From: Kitasatospora phosalacinea
GTDB taxonomy: Bacteria > Actinomycetota > Actinomycetes > Streptomycetales > Streptomycetaceae
Assembly (NCBI RefSeq): GCF_030268885.1
Contig: NZ_BSSA01000007.1
Span: 1 to 64,000, forward strand
Direction of reading: 5' to 3'
DNA length: 64,000 nucleotides
Of this stretch, positions 58,263 through 64,000 are shown piece after piece. The notes below the pieces were generated by a model, which was not told where the DNA came from, did no database searches, and saw only the letters and a program-made list of their open reading frames with translations. How positions within the stretch are numbered: position 1 is the stretch's first letter; every line of letters begins with the position of its first letter. A program made the position numbers and the translations under genes.

Positions 58263-59234
58263 CTACGCCGCCTCGAAGCCCGCGTGGTCCGCGATCTTCT
58301 TCAGCTCGGCCAGGGCGTGCTTCTCGATCTGGCGGATCCGCTCGCGGGTCAGGCCGTGCTGCTTGCCGACCTCGGTCAGCGTCCGCTCGCGGCCGTCCTC
58401 CATGCCGTAGCGGCTGCGGATGATGGACGCGGTGCGGTCGTCCAGGCGGCCGATCAGGTCGTCCAGCTCCTCGCGGCGCATCATCACCATGACCGCGTCC
58501 TCCGGGGAGACCGCGCCGGTGTCCTCCACCAGGTCTCCGAACTGGGTCTCGCCCTCGTCGTCGACCGACATGTTGAGGCTGACCGGGTCACGGGCCCAGT
58601 CCAGGACGTCCTTGACCCGCTGCTCCGTGGTGTCCAGCTCGGCGGCGATCTCCGCGGGCTCCGGCTCGCGGCCCAGCTCCTTGGCCTTCTCGCGCTGCAC
58701 CCGGCGGATCCGGCCGAGCTCCTCGACCAGGTGGACGGGCAGCCGGATGGTGCGGGACTGGTCGGCGATGGAGCGGGTGATCGCCTGGCGGATCCACCAC
58801 GTCGCGTAGGTGGAGAACTTGAAGCCCTTGGAGTAGTCGAACTTCTCCACCGCCCGGACCAGGCCCGCGTTGCCCTCCTGGATCAGGTCGAGCAGCGGCA
58901 GGCCGCTGCGCGGGTAGCGGCGGGCGACGGCGACGACCAGGCGCAGGTTGGACCGGATGAAGACGTCCTTGGCGCGCTCGGCGTCGTCCGCTATCGCCTG
59001 CAGCTCCTCGGTGGTGACGCCGTCGAGCTGCTCCTCCTCGTCCAGCAGGTGCTGGGCGAAGACCCCGGCCTCGATGCGCAGGGACAGCTCGACCTCCTCG
59101 GCGGCGTCGAGCAGGGGCGTCCTGGCGATCTCGTCAAGGTACATGCCGACCAGGTCGCGGTCGGCTTCGAGGTTGGTCGGGCGGGCCGTACGACTCCGAT
59201 CGGCCCTGTCGCGTACGACGGCACGGGTGGCCAT
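58263..59234 (-). CDS. hrdD: Group 2 RNA polymerase sigma factor, HrdD-type
   Basis: 323 aa. Region 1.2 DLVGMYLDEIARTPLL, region 2 RSNLRLVVAVARRYPRSGLPLLDLIQEGNAGL, KFDYSKGFKFSTYATWWIRQAITRSIADQSRTIRLPVH, region 3 EELGRIRRVQRE, then 4.2 LTEVGKQHGLTRERIRQIEKHAL. The start MATRAVVRDR and the 323 aa length match HrdD of streptomycetes (332 aa in S. coelicolor). It is a nonessential principal-like sigma. A SigR-type promoter lies 91-117 bp upstream of the ATG, as known for hrdD in other streptomycetes. Confidence 0.92.
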   Translation of the reverse strand: MATRAVVRDRADRSRTARPTNLEADRDLVGMYLDEIARTPLLDAAEEVELSLRIEAGVFAQHLLDEEEQLDGVTTEELQAIADDAERAKDVFIRSNLRLVVAVARRYPRSGLPLLDLIQEGNAGLVRAVEKFDYSKGFKFSTYATWWIRQAITRSIADQSRTIRLPVHLVEELGRIRRVQREKAKELGREPEPAEIAAELDTTEQRVKDVLDWARDPVSLNMSVDDEGETQFGDLVEDTGAVSPEDAVMVMMRREELDDLIGRLDDRTASIIRSRYGMEDGRERTLTEVGKQHGLTRERIRQIEKHALAELKKIADHAGFEAA

Positions 59235-59324
59235 GCTTGCTCCCTCACTGACGCTGCCGGGGGCGCTCCGTTCCGCCGCTCGGCACCAGCGTGTGGGCCG
59301 TTCGTGGCTCACACGTAACGATCC

Positions 59325-59351
59325 AACGCACAGAAAACGGACAACATTCCC
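59325..59351 (-). promoter_or_regulatory. SigR-type promoter of hrdD
   Basis: On the minus strand GGGAAT, 18 nt, GTT, exactly the SigR (thiol-oxidative stress) consensus GGAAT-N18-GTT. Start of transcription would be about 80 bp before the hrdD ATG. A SigE-like GGAAAAC lies further upstream, so envelope-stress control is also possible. Confidence 0.72.
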
Positions 59352-59556
59352 AAGTGGCTCAGTTTTCCCCGGGCGATGCAGTATCCTGCCGGTTTTCATC
59401 CGACCGGTACACGCAGCGTGACGCGTGCCGCACGGCGTGCTGCCGCGGATCGGCACCGAATCGGCGCGGGGTCTTCGCGGCGCGTCCGCACAACCGATGC
59501 GCAATCGCTATCGCCCCAGCGCCGGATCGCTTCCCGCCGCTGGGAAGGTGTCTGTC

Positions 59557-60597
59557 ATGCACCAGCCCAACGACCCCGGCCCGGGGCCCGGCCCCGGCTC
59601 CGCGCCCGGAACGGTCCGTCCTCCGGTACAACGCACGGCGGTGCTCCGTTGTGCCGGGGCGGCCCTCGCGGGTGCGCTGGTGTTCGCCCTGCTGCTGCTC
59701 CTGGCGCGGACCGGCTGGTCGCCGCTGGCCCGGTTCGACCGGAGCTGGACCTCGCTGCTGCACCGGTACGCGCTGCGGCACCCGGTGTGGACGGCCGCCC
59801 TGCAGACGCTGGGCGACCTGGGCGCGCCCTGGGTGATGCGGGCGCTGCTCGGGACGGCCGCCGCCTGGCTGTGGGTCACCGGCACCCGGGCCCTGGCGGG
59901 CTGGGCCGCGGCCGCCGCCCTGCTGGGCTGGGCCGCGGGCCGGGCCGGACGGGCCCTGGCCGACCGGCCCCCGCCGCACTTCGCCGACCCGGTCTCGGCC
60001 GCCTCCGGCCCGTCCTTCCCCTCCGGGCCCGCGCTGGCCTCCGCGGTCACCTGCGGGGCGCTGCTGGCGCTGCTGTGGCCGCGGGCGGAACGGCCGGTGC
60101 GGGCCGTGGCGGGCGGCGCCGCCGCGCTGGCCGTGCTCGCCGTGGGCTGGACCGTGATCGCGCTCGGCGTGCACTGGCCCAGCGACGTGCTGGCGGGCTG
60201 GGCGGCCGCCCCGGTGGTGCTGGCCGTTCCCGCGCTCGCACTGGAGCTGTGGCGGCCCGGGCGGATCGGCCGGGACGTGCGGCGGCTGCGGCGGCGCGCC
60301 CGGCCGCGGGTGCAGCGGGTGCTGGCGCCGCCGCTGCCACCGGTGGGGGCCGCGGAGGCGGCCGGGCCGGGGGGCGGGCCGACGGGCGAAGGCGGACCGG
60401 GGGGCGGAGGCGGACCGGGGGGCGGAGGCGGACCGAGGGGCGGACGGGTCGGCTCGGCGCGTTCGACGGGTCCGGCGCGTTCGACGGGTCCGGCGCGTTC
60501 GACGGGTCCGGCGCGTTCGGCGGGTTCGGCGGGTTCGGCGGTCGAACCGGTGGGGTGGGCGGAGTCCGCCACGGAGCGCGATCCGGGGCGCTCCTGA
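59557..60597 (+). CDS. PAP2-like membrane protein lacking the PSGH histidine
   Basis: 346 aa. Five or six helices form a PAP2 core. Motif 1 survives as ALADRPPP; motif 2, normally PSGHxxxA, reads SFPSGPALASA, so the catalytic His is Pro; motif 3 is VIALGVHWPSDVLAGW with the nucleophile His, but its usual Arg is not seen. A phosphatase with a missing His is likely impaired, or has another role. The C-terminal 75 residues are Gly/Pro/Ala repeats encoded by 18-bp tandem DNA repeats. The ATG at 59557 has GGGAAGG upstream. It is divergent from hrdD. Confidence 0.85.
   Translation: MHQPNDPGPGPGPGSAPGTVRPPVQRTAVLRCAGAALAGALVFALLLLLARTGWSPLARFDRSWTSLLHRYALRHPVWTAALQTLGDLGAPWVMRALLGTAAAWLWVTGTRALAGWAAAAALLGWAAGRAGRALADRPPPHFADPVSAASGPSFPSGPALASAVTCGALLALLWPRAERPVRAVAGGAAALAVLAVGWTVIALGVHWPSDVLAGWAAAPVVLAVPALALELWRPGRIGRDVRRLRRRARPRVQRVLAPPLPPVGAAEAAGPGGGPTGEGGPGGGGGPGGGGGPRGGRVGSARSTGPARSTGPARSTGPARSAGSAGSAVEPVGWAESATERDPGRS
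60396..60528. repeat. Two 18-bp tandem repeat families in the PAP2-like gene
   Basis: GACCGGGGGGCGGAGGCG-type units (60396-60440) and GCGCGTTCGACGGGTCCG units (perfect at 60457, 60475 and 60493, diverged at 60511). They encode Gly-rich and SARSTGPAR tails in frame; copy number can change without frameshift. Confidence 0.8.
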
Positions 60598-60900
60598 CGG
60601 ACCGTGAGCAACGTCACACTGCGTTGCCCGCATCCTCCGCCCGGGGGAACGGCGTGACCAGCATTCCGCGTGTTTCCGGGCGCAAACGGCGCTGCCCGGC
60701 GTCCGTGGCAAGGCCCCCGGGCACCCGTGCGACCCGGCCGGACACCCCGCCGGTCGGCACCCGACTCCCCATCGGGTGCCGAAGTGGGGCAGACTTCTGC
60801 GGCTGGTGCACCCTGCAACCGGCAGGCGGAGTCCGGAACGGACCGACTTCCCGCACTCACCCACGCAACGCCGGACGGGCACCGATCGACGGGGGGTCCG
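60598..60900. other. Spacer between the PAP2-like gene and murJ
   Basis: No gene is convincing. It holds the palindrome GCAACG-TCACACTG-CGTTGC at 60608-60627 just after the PAP2-like stop, which could be a terminator or operator. The rest is GC-rich with an open frame but no signal or conserved sequence, and probably contains the murJ leader. Confidence 0.45.
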
Positions 60901-63000
60901 ATGACCATGCACACCGCGGACGGATCCGGCGACCCGTACTCCCCGCAGGGCGGCGGGTACGAGCAGCCGCAGGCAAACCCGTACCAGCAGCCGCAGGGCA
61001 ACCCGTACCAGCAGCCGCGGCCGCCGCAGGGCGGCTACGCCGGGCAGGACCAGCCGACCGTGCAGCTGGGGCGGATCCCGGCCCAGGCGTTCGAGCAGCC
61101 CGGCTGGCCGTCGTACCCGCCGCAGGCCCCGGAGCGTCCGGTGCCGCCGCCGCGGGTGGGCGAGGAGCCGGCCGCCGGGGCCCCGGAGCCCGCCGCGGCC
61201 GAGCCCGCCGCCTCCACCGGCCGCAACGGCCTGATCATGGCACTGGGCTCGCTGGCCTCCCGGGCGCTGGGCTTCGTGCGCAGCGCGGTGATCGTGGCGG
61301 CGCTGGCCACCGGCCCGGCCGGTGACGCGTTCAACGTGGCGAACTCGCTGCCGAACATCGTCTACATGATGCTGCTCGGCGGCGTGCTGGCCTCGGTGTT
61401 CGTGCCGGAGCTGGTGCACGCGATGCAGACCCACAAGGACGGCGGCCAGGCGTACACCGACCGGCTGCTCACCCTGTGCGGGGTGATCCTGGTGGTGCTG
61501 ACGGTCGGCGCCTGGCTGTTCGCCCCGCAGATCGTCGACTTCTACTCCGAGTTCGAGGGCGTGCAGCGCGAACTGGCGATCACCTTCGCCCGGTACTGCC
61601 TGCCGCAGATCCTCTTCTACGGCGTGTTCACCCTGCTCGGGCAGGTGCTGAACGCCCGCGACCGGTTCGGCGCCATGATGTGGACGCCGGTGCTGAACAA
61701 CGTGGTCGCGATCGGCGTGTTCGGCGGCTACCTGGCGATGGGCAGGCACGCCTACGAGGCGAACGAGGTGAGCAGCGGGGACGCCCTGCTGCTGGGCCTC
61801 GGCTCGACCCTGGGCATCGTGGTGCAGGCGGTCGCGCTGCTGCCCTCGCTGCGCTCGGCCCGCTTCACCTACCGCCCGCGCTTCGACTGGCGCGGCGCGG
61901 GCCTGACCCGGCCGCTGCGCGCGGCGGGCTGGGCGCTGGCCCTGGTGCTGGCCACCCAGCTGTCCTTCGCGGTGATCACCAGCCTGAGCACCAGCGCGGG
62001 CACCGCGGCGAAAGCCGCGGGCATCCTGGGCGGGCGCGGCTTCTCCGCCTACAACAACGCCTACGCGCTGTTCGTCGTCCCGCAGGGCGTGATCACGGTG
62101 TCGCTGGTGACGGCGCTGCTGCCGACCATGTCCCGGGCCGCGACGGCGGGCGACTACCGGAAGATCGGCGAGGACCTGTCGGGCGTGCTGCGCTCCTCGG
62201 CGGCGATGGTGGTCACCGCCGCGGTGCTGTTCTTCGCGCTGGGCTCGCAGATCGCGATGGCCGCGTACGGCTACGGCCCCGGGCAGTCCGTGCACGACGA
62301 CGCGATGGTGGTCGGCCTGCTGTTGATGGCCTTCGCGGTCGGCCTGCCCGCGTTCTGCGCCCAGTACGGCCTGGCCCGCGGCTTCTACGCGATGGGCGAC
62401 GCCCGGACTCCGTTCTGGCTGACCCTGATCTCCACCGGCACCAACGCGGCGCTGTGCTGGGTGGCGTACGAGACGCTGCCGCTGCGCTACAAGGTGATCG
62501 GCATGGCGGTGGCGCACACCGTGGCGGCCACCCTGTCGGCGGTGGTGACCGGCGTGGCGCTGGGCCGCCGCCTCGCGAAGGGCGCGCCCGCGGCCACCAC
62601 GGTGCCCGCACCGCGACAGCCGGAGGGGAACCCGGACGCCACGATGGTGCTGCGCACCGACGCCTTCGCGCCCGGCGCCAACGCCACCGTCGACCTGGGC
62701 GTGCGCCGCGGCGGACGGCGCGGCAGCGGGCTGGAGGGCGGCCGCCTGGTCACCCTGCACCTGGGCCTGGTCCTCGCCTGCGTCCCCGGCGCGCTGGCCG
62801 CGCACTGGCTGGCGGGGCGCTTCGGCGCGAGCCTCCTCGGCAGTCTGACCGGCCTGGCGGTGGGCTCGCTCGCGGTGCTCCTGTCGCTCTTCGTCCTCGC
62901 CCGCCCGCTCGGCGTGGGCGCCTCGGTCGCCCCCTTCGCCCGCAAGCTCCGCATCCCGTACCCGACGCCCGCGCCGACCAGCGGCAAGCACCGCCGCTGA
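60901..63000 (+). CDS. murJ: MurJ/MviN lipid II flippase
   Basis: 699 aa. The first 100 residues are cytoplasmic and rich in Gln/Pro/Gly/Tyr (PQGNPYQQP-type repeats). Then about 14 helices of the MOP superfamily: RNGLIMALGSLASRALGFVRS, GDAFNVANSLPNIVYMMLLGG, LPQILFYGVFTLLGQVLNARDRFGAMMWTPVLNN and GLARGFYAMGDARTPFW. It flips lipid II for cell-wall synthesis; the other envelope genes here (FtsW, PBPs, SepX) fit that pathway. The ATG at 60901 has GGGGGG upstream. The flexible N-terminus is common in actinomycete MurJ and may be regulated by kinases. Confidence 0.94.
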   Translation: MTMHTADGSGDPYSPQGGGYEQPQANPYQQPQGNPYQQPRPPQGGYAGQDQPTVQLGRIPAQAFEQPGWPSYPPQAPERPVPPPRVGEEPAAGAPEPAAAEPAASTGRNGLIMALGSLASRALGFVRSAVIVAALATGPAGDAFNVANSLPNIVYMMLLGGVLASVFVPELVHAMQTHKDGGQAYTDRLLTLCGVILVVLTVGAWLFAPQIVDFYSEFEGVQRELAITFARYCLPQILFYGVFTLLGQVLNARDRFGAMMWTPVLNNVVAIGVFGGYLAMGRHAYEANEVSSGDALLLGLGSTLGIVVQAVALLPSLRSARFTYRPRFDWRGAGLTRPLRAAGWALALVLATQLSFAVITSLSTSAGTAAKAAGILGGRGFSAYNNAYALFVVPQGVITVSLVTALLPTMSRAATAGDYRKIGEDLSGVLRSSAAMVVTAAVLFFALGSQIAMAAYGYGPGQSVHDDAMVVGLLLMAFAVGLPAFCAQYGLARGFYAMGDARTPFWLTLISTGTNAALCWVAYETLPLRYKVIGMAVAHTVAATLSAVVTGVALGRRLAKGAPAATTVPAPRQPEGNPDATMVLRTDAFAPGANATVDLGVRRGGRRGSGLEGGRLVTLHLGLVLACVPGALAAHWLAGRFGASLLGSLTGLAVGSLAVLLSLFVLARPLGVGASVAPFARKLRIPYPTPAPTSGKHRR

Positions 63001-63580
63001 GACCGCCTGCGGCGGGCAGCCGCACCGGAGGGCCGGGAAGCGACTGCGACGGGCTGGGCGGCGGCGGACGTCGTCAGGCGGGCACGTGCACAGGGCGCCG
63101 GGCGCCGACGCCGCAGGACGCCTGCGGTGGGCAGTCGGGCCGGAGAGCCGCGCAGCGCCTGCGGCGGGCACCGGTGTCGCGGAGCGCCTGCGGCGGGGCG
63201 AGCACGGCGAGGAGAACCCCTGCGGGGCACGACGGGGCGAACACCGCCAGGGCCGCGCAGGTGCCGGGCACCGGTGGCGCAGGAGGCCCGTGGCGGGCGG
63301 CCCTGCCGGGTGCCGGGGTGCGCGGGCGGCCGTCTGCCGGGTGCCGGTACCGCGGGACGCCTGCGGCGGGTAGCCGGGCCGGGGAGCCGCGCAGCGCCTG
63401 CGGCGGGCACCGGTGTCGCGGAGCGCCTGCGGCGGGGCGAGCACGGCGAGGAGAACCCCTGCGGCGGGGGTCGCCGGAGCAGGGGGCCGGTGTCGCGGGA
63501 CGCCTGTGGCGGGTGGCCGGGGTGCGGGTGCGGCCGTCTGTCGGGGGGGGGCCGGGCCGGGGGTCTGGGGTGGGTGGGGG
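63001..63580. repeat. Repeat array of (G/C)CGCCTGCGGCGGG units between murJ and the LuxR-type gene
   Basis: At least eight copies of CGCCTGCGGCGGG or close variants in the same orientation (near 63004, 63120, 63156, 63185, 63358, 63397, 63424, 63501). Each contains the short palindrome CGCC-TGC-GGCG. A larger unit of 105 bp occurs twice, 63121-63225 and 63360-63464, differing at four positions. No gene is convincing on either strand; the region lies between convergent genes. Confidence 0.7.
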
Positions 63581-64000
63581 TCAGGCGGGGGCGTCCTCGG
63601 GGGTTTCGAGCCAGCCGAGGGCGGCTACGTGGATGCCGGCCTGGAAGCGGCTGCGGGCGTCCATGCGGACCATGAGGTCGGCCATCATGCGGCGGACGGT
63701 GCGCAGGGAGACGCCGAGGCGTTGGCCGGCGCGTTCGTCGGTGAGTCCTTCGGCGAGGAGGCGGAGGAGTTCGCGTTCCTGGCCGGTGAGGCCGTGGGGG
63801 TCGCGCTGGGGGCTCTCGCCGAGGGGGCGGGCGTGTTCCCAGACCTGGTCGAAGAGGGCGCGGAGGGCGGCGACCACGCCGGGGCTCTGGAGCAGGACGG
63901 CGCCCTTGCGGGGGTCCTCGGGGTCGATCGGGACGATGGCGGTGGCGTTGTCGACGACGATCATGCGCAGCGGGAGGGTCGGGGTGGTGCGGACGGCGCC
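63581..64000 (-). CDS. LuxR-type helix-turn-helix regulator, partial
   Basis: The 3' portion of a gene that runs off the right edge. Residues read from the window include a strand-rich N-terminal part (RMIVVDNATAIVPIDPEDPRKGAVLL), as in streptomycete regulators with a TrmB-like input domain, then a LuxR HTH: LTGQERELLRLLAEG, VSLRTVRRMMADLMVRMDARSRFQAG. The ATG at 63964 is internal, since conserved sequence continues upstream of it. Signal and targets unknown. It is convergent with murJ across the repeat array. Confidence 0.75.
   Translation of the reverse strand, partial: GAVRTTPTLPLRMIVVDNATAIVPIDPEDPRKGAVLLQSPGVVAALRALFDQVWEHARPLGESPQRDPHGLTGQERELLRLLAEGLTDERAGQRLGVSLRTVRRMMADLMVRMDARSRFQAGIHVAALGWLETPEDAPA

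Noticed and set aside
59359..63444. Giant minus-strand open frame of over 1300 codons across murJ
   Set aside because: It is a GC-skew shadow of murJ and the PAP2-like gene, with His/Arg/Gln-rich nonsense composition.
63001..63580. CRISPR array
   Set aside because: The units are short, irregularly spaced and degenerate, spacers are not unique, and no cas gene is present.

Overview
The window is very GC-rich actinomycete DNA of Streptomycetaceae type (Streptomyces or Kitasatospora; the genus cannot be settled from the sequence). The evidence is a full-length two-domain geosmin synthase, an HrdD-type sigma factor behind a textbook SigR promoter, SepX/GlpR, ABC-F, MurJ and several SEDS/PBP genes, frequent GTG starts, and many GTGA/ATGA stop-start overlaps. 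Most of the window looks like chromosomal core. Accessory or decayed DNA is limited to one IS481-type insertion, a Uma2 remnant, a decayed NB-ARC-like gene next to tRNA-Ala, and a repeat-rich spacer at the right end.

Layout. 1-6 kb: 5' end of a galE-like epimerase, an atypical LuxR-type regulator, tRNA-Thr with terminator, a FUSC membrane protein, an ABC-F ATPase and an aldo/keto reductase. 6.1-10.7 kb (-): metG-tatD-ksgA-ispE, with a Uma2 nuclease remnant between tatD and ksgA. 10.8-16.1 kb: a zinc-ribbon protein and rsmI (-), then a protein O-mannosyltransferase and a MecA-N-type penicillin-binding protein (+). 16.1-24.3 kb (-): a Tat lipoprotein of the dimethylformamidase-like family, an amino acid permease, a translationally coupled FtsW/PBP2 pair, a DUF1269 protein and a two-gene ABC exporter. 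24.4-26.7 kb (+): a VWA-domain membrane protein and a membrane partner, closed by a 21-bp hairpin.

26.7-30.0 kb: an intact IS481-type element (25-bp inverted repeats, GCTAGC target duplication) inserted exactly at the stop codon of geoA. The duplicated target supplies TAG stops to both the transposase and geoA. 30.2-33.3 kb (+): a small protein, then a CPBP protease-like gene, histidine kinase and response regulator in overlapping order. 33.3-36.3 kb (-): a four-gene WXG100/ESX-like operon in which every junction is a 4-bp overlap and which has no recognisable toxin domain. I consider this the best candidate for an undescribed system. 36.6-42.7 kb: an acyltransferase-3 protein, a small anchored protein, a methyltransferase, a 43-aa membrane protein, and an ArsR regulator with a SulP transporter operon and repeats that look like an ArsR operator, then a PhnA-like zinc ribbon.

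42.7-49 kb: the decayed NB-ARC-like gene, tRNA-Ala, and then galU-moeA-moaC-mog-rimJ-sepX (-). This order matches the corynebacterial galU-glp-rimJ-glpR division locus and suggests that the MoeA-like protein may serve as the gephyrin-like partner of SepX/GlpR. 49-59 kb: a GGDEF protein with altered substrate residues, 5-formyl-THF cyclo-ligase, a penicillin-acylase-family hydrolase, a K+/H+ antiporter, an MFS transporter, an FmdB zinc-ribbon gene under a CIRCE-like element, a truncated CpaB/RcpC-like protein, mscL and hrdD. 59.5-64 kb: a PAP2-like membrane protein lacking the PSGH histidine, MurJ, a 580-bp repeat array and a partial LuxR-type regulator. Many genes concern the cell envelope and its stress control (PBPs, FtsW, MurJ, SepX, mscL, hrdD).
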